Positions 28,000 to 36,486 of a stretch of 64,000 nt of DNA are shown one piece after another. This DNA is from an uncultured Bacteroidia bacterium (GTDB lineage: Bacteria; Bacteroidota; Bacteroidia; NS11-12g; UBA9320). The notes below the pieces were generated by a model. That model was not told the DNA's origin and did no database searches. It worked only from the letters and a program-made list of their open reading frames with translations. The position numbers and the translations under genes were made by a program. Each line of letters opens with the position of its first letter. Position 1 is the stretch's first letter. The stretch is from assembly GCA_943789165.1 (NCBI GenBank), contig CALSTB010000008.1, positions 1 to 64,000 of the forward strand, written 5' to 3'.

Positions 28000-28347
28000 A
28001 TGGCGATTATCATCACAGATGAATGCATTAATTGTGGCGCTTGCGAACCTGAGTGTCCGAATAATGCGATATACGAGGCGGGAGCTGAATGGGCAATTTC
28101 TGATGGCACCGGTGTTAAAGGATCTTATACGTTAATGGGCAACGTTGAAACCGATGCGGATACCAAGCATCAACCTGTTTCTGACGAAGTATATTTCATC
28201 GTACCTGACAAATGTACTGAGTGTCAAGGCTTCCACGAAGAGCCACAGTGCGCAGCTGTTTGTCCGGTAGACTGTTGTGTTCCAGACGAAGACCACGTCG
28301 AAACAGAAGAGGAATTGTTAGACCGCAAAGCCCGATTACACCTATAA
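28000..28347 (+). CDS. 4Fe-4S dicluster ferredoxin
   Basis: 115 residues. The first cluster uses [12 protein letters not shown] (Cys9-Cys19). The second uses [18 protein letters not shown], with the extended eight-residue spacing of the Allochromatium-type ferredoxins. A 45-residue insertion separates them, and a charged C-terminal tail follows. It is a cytoplasmic one-electron carrier. The NlpC/P60 gene starts immediately after its stop, so the two are co-translated. Confidence 0.93.
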   Translation: MAIIITDECINCGACEPECPNNAIYEAGAEWAISDGTGVKGSYTLMGNVETDADTKHQPVSDEVYFIVPDKCTECQGFHEEPQCAAVCPVDCCVPDEDHVETEEELLDRKARLHL

Positions 28348-29025
28348 ATGAAAACATCTGTCGGCCAATGCTTACTTTCTGTAATTCCTGTTAGGGCAGA
28401 AGGAAAGAGTCAGGCTGAAATAGTGACACAACTTATTTACGGAGAAACGTATCGCGTTCTTGAATCTACAGAGGATTGGATTAAGGTTTCACTTGATTTT
28501 GATGCATATGAAGGTTGGATCAGCGCCAATCAATTTGCTGAAAAAATCTTTGAACCTGAAGGAGTCTTCACGAAAGCATTGTTTGTTACTTATCAAGGAA
28601 CCATCATACCGCTTGGAGGTCATATCCCTGAGAAAGTGGTTTCAACTAAACAAGATATTTTAACATTGGCTAAGGAATTTTTGGGCTGCCCGTATTTATG
28701 GGGAGGCCGAACCTTTATGGGTATCGATTGCTCAGGCTTTGTTCAAATAGTCCACAAAGCTGCTGGTGTCAAGTTGCCAAGAGATGCCTCTCAGCAAGTC
28801 ACTGAAGGAGTTGAAGTAGATTTTGTCGACAGGCAATCAGGTGATTTGGTTTTCTTTAAAAGTAAGAGCGGAAAAATTCATCACGTTGGCTTGATGGTCA
28901 GTAAGGACGAAATAATTCATGCCGCTGGCTGTGTTCGTATAGATACTTTGACTCAAGACGGCATCTTCAACAAAGAGACTGGAAAACAATCCCACGCGTA
29001 TCACCAAATCCGAAGGTTGATATAA
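28348..29025 (+). CDS. NlpC/P60 family peptidase with SH3-like domains
   Basis: 225 residues. The N-terminal 90 residues form SH3b-like modules that usually bind peptidoglycan (EDWIKVSLDFDAYEGWI). The catalytic domain has Cys128 in GIDCSGFVQ, His179 in IHHVGLM and a third polar residue His191 in IIHAAG, the standard triad. These enzymes cut gamma-D-Glu-diaminopimelate bonds. No signal peptide is visible, so it may process recycled muropeptides in the cytoplasm, as in YkfC-like proteins. It starts at the base after the ferredoxin stop. Confidence 0.9.
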   Translation: MKTSVGQCLLSVIPVRAEGKSQAEIVTQLIYGETYRVLESTEDWIKVSLDFDAYEGWISANQFAEKIFEPEGVFTKALFVTYQGTIIPLGGHIPEKVVSTKQDILTLAKEFLGCPYLWGGRTFMGIDCSGFVQIVHKAAGVKLPRDASQQVTEGVEVDFVDRQSGDLVFFKSKSGKIHHVGLMVSKDEIIHAAGCVRIDTLTQDGIFNKETGKQSHAYHQIRRLI

Positions 29026-29077
29026 AACTTGCATTATCATGGTGTTTTGGTCATATTGCATGACCTAAACAAAAAAT

Positions 29078-30709
29078 ATGAAACAACTATTGGGAACCGC
29101 CTTTTTAGGTTTGACTTCATTCATGACATTCGCGCAAGAAGCAGTAGAAGTAAACCAAGAAAAAGCACTGGGATTAGATGAAAAGATTAATAATTGGTTT
29201 GCGCCAATAGCAGATAAATGGGAGCACATCGTTTTATATCCTATTTCATTCACTGAAACCATTTCTGTTCCAATCGTCGTTTTGTTATTGGTTTTGGGAG
29301 CCCTGTTTTTCACCTTAAGATTTTCGTTTATTAATATTCGAAAGTTTCCACTAGCCATCAATGTGGTTAGAGGGAAATACGATGATGTTGATGACCATGG
29401 TGTTGAAAAATCAGAGATTAACATTCAAGATGGAGACATATTAGATACCATTCGTGATGAAAGTAAAGAAGGAGAAGTGAGCCATTTTCAAGCGCTTGCT
29501 ACTGCAGTTTCTGGAACGGTAGGTTTGGGGAATATTGCTGGTGTAGCAGTCGCTATTGCGATTGGTGGACCTGGAGCAACCTTCTGGATGATTGTGTGTG
29601 GACTAATAGGGATGTCAACAAAGTTTGTTGAATGTACGTTGGGTGTGAAATATCGCGATATCGGACCAGATGGTACGGTGTATGGTGGCCCCATGTACTA
29701 TTTAAGAAAAGGCTTGACCGAAAACGGTAAAGGCATGCTCGGTAAATTCTTAGGCGGGTTGTTTGCGATTCTTTGCGTGGGTGCATCCTTTGGTGGTGGT
29801 AATGCTTTTCAAAGCAACCAAGCTACGCAACAGATAACTTCCTTACTTGGATTACAAGGTGGAGCTACTGGCGTAATCATTGGCATTATTTTGGCCATCG
29901 TTGTCGGCATCGTAATTATCGGTGGCATCAAACGAATTGCAAACATTACTGAGAAGATTGTGCCTTTTATGGCCATCATCTACGTGGCGGCTGCTCTCGT
30001 TATCATTTTTGCGAATATTTCTCATTTGGGTAAAGCTTTTGGACTGATTTTCTCTGGAGCCCTAAGTTTAAATGCCGGGATAGGAGGTGTAATAGGTGTT
30101 CTGATTATTGGATTTCAACGTGCTGCGTTTAGTAACGAAGCTGGAGCAGGATCTGCGGCCATCGCACACTCTGCTGTGAGAACGAAGTATCCTGCAAGTG
30201 AAGGCATCGTTGCCTTATTGGAACCGTTTATCGATACCGTAGTAATTTGTACAATGACTGCTTTAGTTATCATTTTCTTTAATATGGACGGAGCGTTTGT
30301 ATACGGTGGAGACGGTACGGGTCAAGTAGTGATGAGTGCTACTGGGCAGGCTGTTGGTGGTGTTGATTTAACTTCAATGGCTTTTGATAAAGTGATACCA
30401 CATTTTTCAATTGTCCTGACCATTGCCATTATACTATTTGCTTTCTCAACCATGATTTCATGGTCTTATTATGGATTGCAGTCTTGGAAATACTTATTCG
30501 GTAGAGGTAAAACTGCAGACATGGTGTATAAGATTCTTTTCTTGTTCTTTGTCGTTGTAGGTGCTGCCGCAACGCTTGATGCAGTGATAAAATTCTCAGA
30601 TGCCATGATACTTGCCTTGGTCTTCCCGAATATGATAGGATTATTATTGCTGTTTCCTAAAGTAAGAGAAGAATTGAAGCGATATTTGTCGGCAATAAAG
30701 AAAAAATAA
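29078..30709 (+). CDS. Sodium:alanine/glycine symporter (AGCS family)
   Basis: 543 residues with about ten to eleven membrane segments. Family landmarks include FQALATAVSGTVGLGNIAGV, GPGATFWMIVCGLIGMSTKF and SNEAGAGSAAIAHSA. It imports alanine or glycine with Na+. The N-terminus (to FMTFAQEA) looks like a cleavable signal peptide followed by a 50-residue loop, an extension beyond the usual AGCS core. Its stop overlaps the start of a 50-residue membrane protein (TAATG). Confidence 0.92.
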   Translation: MKQLLGTAFLGLTSFMTFAQEAVEVNQEKALGLDEKINNWFAPIADKWEHIVLYPISFTETISVPIVVLLLVLGALFFTLRFSFINIRKFPLAINVVRGKYDDVDDHGVEKSEINIQDGDILDTIRDESKEGEVSHFQALATAVSGTVGLGNIAGVAVAIAIGGPGATFWMIVCGLIGMSTKFVECTLGVKYRDIGPDGTVYGGPMYYLRKGLTENGKGMLGKFLGGLFAILCVGASFGGGNAFQSNQATQQITSLLGLQGGATGVIIGIILAIVVGIVIIGGIKRIANITEKIVPFMAIIYVAAALVIIFANISHLGKAFGLIFSGALSLNAGIGGVIGVLIIGFQRAAFSNEAGAGSAAIAHSAVRTKYPASEGIVALLEPFIDTVVICTMTALVIIFFNMDGAFVYGGDGTGQVVMSATGQAVGGVDLTSMAFDKVIPHFSIVLTIAIILFAFSTMISWSYYGLQSWKYLFGRGKTADMVYKILFLFFVVVGAAATLDAVIKFSDAMILALVFPNMIGLLLLFPKVREELKRYLSAIKKK

Positions 30710-30861
30710 TGGGAGGAGAAGCCTCACAATCATTTAAGATACTGTTAATCGCGTCGGAAATATTAATTCCTGTGATTGTATTTGTTGGTGCGTACTTTAT
30801 ACTTAAGCCGACGTTTATCAAACGAAATAAAGAGATTCGAGACGACCAAAACGCGGAGTAA
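30709..30861 (+). CDS. Small single-span membrane protein coupled to the AGCS symporter
   Basis: A 50-residue frame starts at the ATG in the TAATG stop/start overlap of the symporter gene and ends at TAA 30859-30861, one base before the convergent thioredoxin gene. The protein begins MGGEASQSFKI, has one hydrophobic span at about 11-32 (ILIPVIVFVGAYFIL), and a basic then acidic tail (KRNKEIRDDQNAE). Positive residues after the span suggest the C-terminus is inside. I know no family for it. The exact coupling suggests a small accessory subunit of the transporter. Confidence 0.7.
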   Translation: MGGEASQSFKILLIASEILIPVIVFVGAYFILKPTFIKRNKEIRDDQNAE

Positions 30862-31383
30862 CTACTTTTTACGATTCCTTCCTAAGCGTTGTAAAAATCT
30901 CTGTTTCTTTTGGGGTGAACCTGCATTCATTTTGTCTGCTTCAGTGTCATTCGTTTCGACATCTACATCCATTACAAAGCGTAAATCACCTAAAAGTATG
31001 CGCGCTGGTTTGTAGCCGATGATTCTCAGTTGAACACTAGTATCTATAGGACTTAGAATCAACATGGTCGGAATTTGATCCACCTTGTACTCATGTTTTA
31101 TATCCTTGTCGTCCGAATCATCAATATCGATTTTAACACAAACAGCATTTGCAGCAAGGTAATTGCCAACGGAAGTGTCCTTAAACGTTGTTTGTTCCAT
31201 TTCAATGCAAGGTTTACACCAATCCGCTCTAAAGTCTACAATGATGTATTTTCCTTCCTTATTGGCCTTTGTAATAGCCTCTGCAAACGATATATCTTTA
31301 AATACAACTTGTCCATAGACAGGCGAATGGCAGGTATATGCAAACGCCAAAACAGTGGTAAAAAGCTTAAATAGATATCGCAT
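30862..31383 (-). CDS. Secreted thioredoxin-like protein
   Basis: About 173 residues. I start at MRYLFKLF so that the signal peptide (cleavage near PVYGQ) is N-terminal. A longer frame from 31446 would bury it. The redox motif is RADWCKPC (Cys56, Cys59), followed by a DUF255/thioredoxin-7-like body with the cis-Pro loop QIPTMLIL. The C-terminal 30 residues are strongly basic. It is a periplasmic disulfide oxidoreductase of unknown target. It lies 104 bases downstream of lspA in the same direction and ends one base from the small membrane protein gene. Confidence 0.85.
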   Translation of the reverse strand: MRYLFKLFTTVLAFAYTCHSPVYGQVVFKDISFAEAITKANKEGKYIIVDFRADWCKPCIEMEQTTFKDTSVGNYLAANAVCVKIDIDDSDDKDIKHEYKVDQIPTMLILSPIDTSVQLRIIGYKPARILLGDLRFVMDVDVETNDTEADKMNAGSPQKKQRFLQRLGRNRKK

Positions 31384-31487
31384 AGGTTCGACGGTATTAC
31401 TTGTCACTAAAGGAATGCATGATATAAAAAGATGAATCAAGTGCAATCGAATGGAAAACCAGAACCGTTTAAAATTTAAACGTTGAC

Positions 31488-32186
31488 TTACTCTTCGTTA
31501 GCGACTACTTCTTCCTGTGGCTTTATTTCTTCTTTAGTGGCTTTGTTTTCCATAGCGTTAAACAAACTTCTTTTGAACACTAGGATAGATATCAAGCCAG
31601 TACTAATAGCTGCATCCGCAATATTGAAAATGGCACTAAAGAAAGTAAAAGATTCTCCGCCTTTAAATGGGAACCAGGTTGGATAGGTGCCATGAATCAA
31701 CGGGAAATAGAACATGTCAACTACTCTACCGTGAAAGTAGGGCGCATATCCGTTGCCGTTTGACGCCCATTCCGATAAACCGAAACCTCCATCTGTAAAC
31801 CATTGACCGTAAAACACACTGTCAATGATGTTGCCAAGTGCTCCTCCTAAGATGAGGGCTAATAAAACAATGGTACTGGTTGTGGCTTTTGCCTTGGCTT
31901 GCATCCTCAGGTAATAAATGATACCAGTTACGGCTACAAGTCTAAACAAGGTCAAGACCAATTTTCCCCATGTGCCAGGCAATTCTAAACCAAATGCCAT
32001 GCCGTCGTTTTCGGTAAAATGTAATTTAAACCAATCTCCAATTACTGAGATTTCTCCCATGCTTCCAGGAATCATGGTAGTTTTTACCCAAAATTTTAGG
32101 AATTGATCTGCAGCCAAGATTGCCAAAACAATGCCGGTTGCCAGTAACAGTTTGTTACGAATAATGGATTTGTCTGAAGCGTCCAA
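31488..32186 (-). CDS. lspA: Lipoprotein signal peptidase (signal peptidase II)
   Basis: 232 residues. The two catalytic aspartates are Asp122 in GGALGNIIDS and Asp191 in FNIADAAIS, and the FTENDGMAFG loop is conserved. Four membrane segments are visible. It cleaves the signal peptide of prolipoproteins after diacylglyceryl addition. A loop insertion (about 126-180) and a charged C-terminal tail make it longer than the usual 160 residues, as is common in Bacteroidota. It follows the TraR/DksA-like gene with no gap, in the order ileS, traR-like, lspA. Confidence 0.95.
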   Translation of the reverse strand: MDASDKSIIRNKLLLATGIVLAILAADQFLKFWVKTTMIPGSMGEISVIGDWFKLHFTENDGMAFGLELPGTWGKLVLTLFRLVAVTGIIYYLRMQAKAKATTSTIVLLALILGGALGNIIDSVFYGQWFTDGGFGLSEWASNGNGYAPYFHGRVVDMFYFPLIHGTYPTWFPFKGGESFTFFSAIFNIADAAISTGLISILVFKRSLFNAMENKATKEEIKPQEEVVANEE

Positions 32187-32579
32187 TTACTTGTATTGGT
32201 TCACTTTAGCGGCCATACTCTGCGTGGTGTGTGGCACGGCTCTTAAGCGTTCTTTTGCAATTAGTTTTCCAGTCACACGACATATTCCATACGTGTGGTT
32301 TTCGATACGGACTAGGGCAGCTTGAAGGTTTTGAATAAATTTCTTCAAACGAGCAGCCATTTGTGAAATGCTTTCTTTTTGTAAAGTAGAAGAGCCATCT
32401 TCCAACGTTTTGTAAACAGAACCAGTATCATCAGTTCCATTTTCGTTGTCGGATTGTAAAGATTTTAATAAATTATTTAACTCTTCAGTTGTTTCACTCA
32501 ATTTTCGTTCAATGATTTCTCTGAATTCTTGTAATTCTGAATCAGAGTATCTTGTTTTTTCCACTTCTTTCATTTTCAA
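32187..32579 (-). CDS. TraR/DksA family protein lacking zinc ligands
   Basis: 130 residues. A coiled-coil N-terminal half leads to the DksA-type finger region YGICRVTGKLIAKERLRAVP. Only one of the four zinc-binding cysteines remains, a form known in Bacteroidota that keeps the fold without zinc. DksA-like proteins bind RNA polymerase through the secondary channel and tune rRNA and stress promoters with ppGpp. It lies between ileS and lspA in one operon, an order I recognise as conserved in the phylum. Confidence 0.85.
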   Translation of the reverse strand: MKMKEVEKTRYSDSELQEFREIIERKLSETTEELNNLLKSLQSDNENGTDDTGSVYKTLEDGSSTLQKESISQMAARLKKFIQNLQAALVRIENHTYGICRVTGKLIAKERLRAVPHTTQSMAAKVNQYK

Positions 32580-32583
32580 TTTT

Positions 32584-35500
32584 TTAAGATTTACTTAAAC
32601 GTACTTGTATAATTTCTTGGTTAATGTCTAGTTCATCTTCCGCCTCAAAATTAGGCTGTATCGTTATCGACTGTGCCAAAATTTCGCCGCGAATGTAATC
32701 ATTAAACGCCTCAATTGCAACATTTATTTTGTCGCTATGTGACAGCGTAACGTCAATATAATCAGTCACTTGGAAGTCTTTTGTCTTCCTTAAATTTTGA
32801 ATTTTATTGACAATTTCTCGCGCTACTCCTTCCTGCTCTAAAGCGTCGGTTATGGTCAAATCCAATGCTACAGTGATCCCGTTTTCCGAAGTCACTTGCC
32901 AACCCGGCATGTCGGTAGAATTGATTACCACTTCATCCAAGGTCAGCTCAAACGATTCTCCATTCGACAACGATAAGGTGTAAACACCGTCACGTTGTAA
33001 TTGGTTTATATCATCCTGGTTTAAACTTCCACAAGCTTGCGCAATAAATCGCATGTTGGCACCTGCTTTTGGACCAAGGACTTTAAAATTTGGTTTAAGT
33101 TCTTGAATGATTTGAATGGAACTATCCTTAGTCAAAAACTCAATCTCTTTTATGTTTACCTCACGTTTGATAACATCTTGAACGGATTCAATCCGCTTTT
33201 GGTGTGCAGCGTCTTGAACCGGAATCAACAATTTCTGTAATGGTTGACGCACTTTTAATCGTTCTTTTTTACGAATAGCCAATACCATCGACGTGATTCT
33301 TTGTGCCATATCCATCCGAACCTCCAACTCTTTGTCGATTAGATCAACGTTAGCAGTTGAGAAGTTTGTCAAGTGAACCGAGGCCCCTGCTGTGTTTCCG
33401 GTGAGGTCTTGAAACAGTCTATCAGAATAGAAAGGTGCAAACGAACTCATTAAGACGGCTATTTCTTTTAAACAGGTATACAATACGGTGTAAGCCGTTT
33501 CTTTATCTGCAGGATCATCGTTTTTCCAGAACCGTCGACGACACAATCGAATGTACCAGTTGCTTAATTGCTCTGTCGTAAATTCTTGAATAGCTCGTGT
33601 AGCCTTAGTTGGTTCGTAATCTTCCATTGAAGATTCAACTGTTTGAATTAAACTGTTGAGTTTAGAAATTATCCAGTGGTCAATTTCTTGATACCCTTCT
33701 TTTCCTTTATTTGGGTCAAACGTGTATTCATCGATATTGGCGTATAAGGCGAAAAAGGAATACACATTGTACAGCGTTCCAAAGAATTTTCGTTTCGTTT
33801 CTTCAAGTCCGTCTTCACTAAACTTGAGATTGTCCCATGGCGAGGCATTGGTCAGCATATACCAACGGACAATGTCAGCGCCAAACGTGTCCATAGTCTC
33901 AAATGGATCAACCGTATTGCCCAGTCGCTTCGACATTTTATTGCCGTTTTTGTCCAACACCAAACCGTTTGAAATTACGTTTTTGTATGCGACTGAATCA
34001 AACACCAAGGTGCCAATGGCATGAAGTGTATAAAACCATCCACGCGTTTGATCAACTCCTTCAGCGATGTAATCAGCTGGAAAGGATTGGTTGTTATCGA
34101 TTCGTTCTTTGTTTTCAAATGGATAGTGCCATTGTGCGTACGGCATAGATCCAGAATCAAACCAAACATCGATCAAATCTGATTCACGCATCATTGGCTC
34201 GCCAGTGGATGATGTTAAAATGATTTGGTCAACAATGTTTTTATGTAAGTCAATTTTGTCGTAGTTCGCTTCCGACATATCGTCCACAATGAAATCGCTA
34301 TACGGATTTGATGTCATATTTCCGGCAGCGATTGAAGCATCGATGGCTTCGATCAATTCTTTTACCGAACCAATAATGATTTCTTCATTGCCAGACTTTG
34401 TGCGCCAGATAGGTAATGGAATTCCCCAAAACCGTGATCTCGACAAGTTCCAATCGTTTGCGTTTTTCAACCAATTGCCAAAACGACCTTCTCCAGTTGA
34501 CTTTGGTTTCCAATTTATCGTTTCATTTAAATCAAACATGCGGTCTTTTACCGCTTGTATTTTAATAAACCACGAATCCAATGGGTAATACAAGATGGGT
34601 TTATCCGTACGCCAACAGTTTGGATAACTGTGGCTGTATTTTTCTACTTTAAACGCCCTGTTGCGTGTTTTTAATTCAATGGCAAGTTCTACGTCCACCG
34701 ACTTATCAGGAGCTGTTCCATCGTCGTAATATTCGTTTTTGACATACTTTCCGGCATAGTCACCCATTATGCTCACAAACCGACCCTGTAAATCAACTAA
34801 AGGAATAGGATTGTTATGGTCATCGAGGATTAACATTGGGGGCACTTCTGGCGTCGCTTCTTTCGCAGCCTTGGCATCATCCGCACCAAAAGTAGGGGCG
34901 GTATGAACGATTCCCGTTCCGTCTTCAGTGGTTACGAAGTCTCCAGAAATGACTCTAAACGCATTTTCTGGGTTTTCATAAGGCAAGGCGTACGTGAACA
35001 GTTGTTCGTATTTCAGTCCTACTAAGTCAGCTCCAGTAAAAGACGCCTCAACGTTATAAGGTATCTTTTTGTCTGTGGAAGCGTAGTTCGCTAAATCTGA
35101 AGGACTTTCAACTGCTTCGTATTTGCCTGTGAATTGTTTGCCAACTAAGTTTTTGGCAAGTATGACACGAATCGGTTCAAAAGTGTATTGGTTAAATGTA
35201 TTCACCAACACGTACTCAATCTTGTTACCAACGGTTAATGCCGTGTTAGACGGCAAGGTCCAAGGTGTGGTCGTCCAAGCCAAAAAGTACACCTCTTCAT
35301 TTGTCGACCAAGGAGGAGATACACCTTTGATTGGCGAATATTTAAACTGCGCCACAACGGTTGTATCCGTAACGTCTTGATATGTGCCTGGTTGGTTTAA
35401 TTCGTGCGAACTAAGACCAGTTCCTGCTTTCGGAGAATATGGCTGAATCGTATAGCCTTTGTAGATATTGCCTTTGTCGTAAATCTGTTTTAACAACCAC

Positions 35501-36003
35501 CATACACTTTCCATGTATTTCGGTTTGTAGGTGATGTATGGATCTTCCATATCGACCCAATAACCCATTTGCTGAGTGAGTTTGTTCCAGACATCTGTAT
35601 ACCGCATCACAGCCTTTTTACAGGCTTCGTTATAGTCTTCAACTGAAATTGTTTTGCCGATGTCTTCTTTGGTAATGCCAAGCTCTTTTTCGACGCCTAA
35701 CTCAACAGGTAATCCGTGTGTGTCCCAACCTGCTTTTCGCTCTACACGATAGCCTTGCAGGGTTTTGTACCGACAAAAAATGTCTTTAATCGTCCGCGCC
35801 ATCACATGGTGAATGCCCGGCATTCCGTTCGCAGAAGGTGGTCCTTCAAAAAACACAAAAGGTTTGTCTTCGTCTCGGCCTGAAACGCTTTTGGAAAAGA
35901 TGTTATTCGCCGACCAATATTGGGCCATCTCTTTTTCAATATCCGGAAGGTTTAATCCTTGGTATTCCTTGTATGTTTTATTGCTTGAATTCGATTCAGA
36001 CAT
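32584..36003 (-). CDS. ileS: Isoleucyl-tRNA synthetase
   Basis: About 1139 residues from the ATG at 36003 (MSESNSSNKTYKEY). A longer frame to 36129 would add 42 unlikely residues across the promoter. The class I signature HIGH appears as GMPGIHHV within PPSANGMPGIHHV, and KMSKS as NGNKMSKRLGN. The editing (CP1) domain shows AWTTTPWTLPSNTA. The enzyme charges tRNA-Ile with isoleucine and clears valine errors. The length and lack of a C-terminal zinc finger fit the IleS2-like form often linked to mupirocin insensitivity (inference). It heads the ileS, traR-like, lspA operon. Confidence 0.96.
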   Translation of the reverse strand: MSESNSSNKTYKEYQGLNLPDIEKEMAQYWSANNIFSKSVSGRDEDKPFVFFEGPPSANGMPGIHHVMARTIKDIFCRYKTLQGYRVERKAGWDTHGLPVELGVEKELGITKEDIGKTISVEDYNEACKKAVMRYTDVWNKLTQQMGYWVDMEDPYITYKPKYMESVWWLLKQIYDKGNIYKGYTIQPYSPKAGTGLSSHELNQPGTYQDVTDTTVVAQFKYSPIKGVSPPWSTNEEVYFLAWTTTPWTLPSNTALTVGNKIEYVLVNTFNQYTFEPIRVILAKNLVGKQFTGKYEAVESPSDLANYASTDKKIPYNVEASFTGADLVGLKYEQLFTYALPYENPENAFRVISGDFVTTEDGTGIVHTAPTFGADDAKAAKEATPEVPPMLILDDHNNPIPLVDLQGRFVSIMGDYAGKYVKNEYYDDGTAPDKSVDVELAIELKTRNRAFKVEKYSHSYPNCWRTDKPILYYPLDSWFIKIQAVKDRMFDLNETINWKPKSTGEGRFGNWLKNANDWNLSRSRFWGIPLPIWRTKSGNEEIIIGSVKELIEAIDASIAAGNMTSNPYSDFIVDDMSEANYDKIDLHKNIVDQIILTSSTGEPMMRESDLIDVWFDSGSMPYAQWHYPFENKERIDNNQSFPADYIAEGVDQTRGWFYTLHAIGTLVFDSVAYKNVISNGLVLDKNGNKMSKRLGNTVDPFETMDTFGADIVRWYMLTNASPWDNLKFSEDGLEETKRKFFGTLYNVYSFFALYANIDEYTFDPNKGKEGYQEIDHWIISKLNSLIQTVESSMEDYEPTKATRAIQEFTTEQLSNWYIRLCRRRFWKNDDPADKETAYTVLYTCLKEIAVLMSSFAPFYSDRLFQDLTGNTAGASVHLTNFSTANVDLIDKELEVRMDMAQRITSMVLAIRKKERLKVRQPLQKLLIPVQDAAHQKRIESVQDVIKREVNIKEIEFLTKDSSIQIIQELKPNFKVLGPKAGANMRFIAQACGSLNQDDINQLQRDGVYTLSLSNGESFELTLDEVVINSTDMPGWQVTSENGITVALDLTITDALEQEGVAREIVNKIQNLRKTKDFQVTDYIDVTLSHSDKINVAIEAFNDYIRGEILAQSITIQPNFEAEDELDINQEIIQVRLSKS

Positions 36004-36025
36004 TCTATCGTATTTGAAGAAGCGG

Positions 36026-36058
36026 CAAAGGTATTGAATGATGATTAATGATTGACAA
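36026..36058 (-). promoter_or_regulatory. Promoter of the ileS operon
   Basis: On the minus strand TACCTTTG (36033-36026) lies 22 bases after a TTG (36058-36056), close to the Bacteroidota -33/-7 layout. The start of transcription would fall near 36018, which supports the ileS ATG at 36003. The TTG is supplied by the AT-rich repeat at 36041-36073. Confidence 0.6.
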
Positions 36059-36073
36059 TTAACAATGAACAAT
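36041..36073. repeat. AT-rich TTGACAA/TTAACAA-type repeat, copy 1
   Basis: Degenerate 7-base units (ATTGACA, ATTAACA, ATGAACA) run in tandem. Similar units occur at 43258-43270 (inverted) and 44661-44711. Such short repeats are common between Bacteroidota genes. Confidence 0.6.
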
Positions 36074-36140
36074 ATCTGAGAGCAAAGAGAATAGATGAGA
36101 GAGAAGAGACTAATAATCCATGACGGCATTAATCTACCTC

Positions 36141-36174
36141 TTTGTGACTTTAAGGGTCACGATAAGTATATTTG
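36141..36174 (+). promoter_or_regulatory. Promoter-like element driving the candidate small RNA
   Basis: TTTG (36141-36144) is followed after 22 bases by TATATTTG (36167-36174), the full Bacteroidota -33/-7 pattern on the plus strand. Between them lies the inverted repeat GTGAC(TTTAAGG)GTCAC (36144-36160), which could be an operator. No gene is downstream on this strand until a terminator at 36332. Confidence 0.55.
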
Positions 36175-36179
36175 GGCTT

Positions 36180-36359
36180 CAGTTTTTTCTGAAGAGTGAC
36201 CTCGGAAAAACCGGTAAATCTAAAGTACGGTAAATTAATGCTTTAGGGTTTAAATAAACCAAACTATTTGAAATCTAATGATAAGTTCGATTCCCCTAGG
36301 GGCTACTAGCTTTTATTAGCTAAACGAAATTCCCTGGCTGTACCAAGCTGGGGTTTTTT
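36180..36359 (+). ncRNA. Candidate small non-coding RNA (about 180 nt)
   Basis: A promoter-like pair ends at 36174 and a strong terminator lies at 36332-36359, so a short plus-strand transcript is expected between two minus-strand genes. No reading frame longer than about 13 codons is present. The RNA would hold a palindrome CCCCTAGGGG (36294-36303 region), a hairpin TAGCT/AGCTA (36307-36322) and the terminator stem. The stretch GTTCGATTCCCC resembles a tRNA T-arm, but no matching 5' half exists. I cannot match it to 6S, SRP, RNase P or tmRNA from memory. Confidence 0.45.
36332..36359 (+). terminator. Rho-independent terminator of the candidate small RNA
   Basis: CCCTGGCT (36332-36339) pairs with AGCTGGGG (36346-36353), with two G-U pairs and a 6-base loop, and is followed by six T. 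The region 36360-36486 beyond it holds nothing I can identify. Confidence 0.75.
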
Positions 36360-36486
36360 GTTTTAAGAATTCGGGACATTTTGAAGTATTCGTATCTGTC
36401 AGGTGACGGAACCCTTCCCAATAACATCGCTACTGCTCCCATCTATACTGCAAGAATTGACCCATCACTCACGTGAAGATTAAATA

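Noticed and set aside
36281..36310. tRNA gene or tRNA 3' end (GTTCGATTCCCCTAGGGGCTAC)
   Set aside because: The T-arm-like wording lacks a pairing 5' stem, and no acceptor or anticodon half lies upstream. It may be a chance match, a remnant or an attachment-site scar, so I did not call a tRNA.
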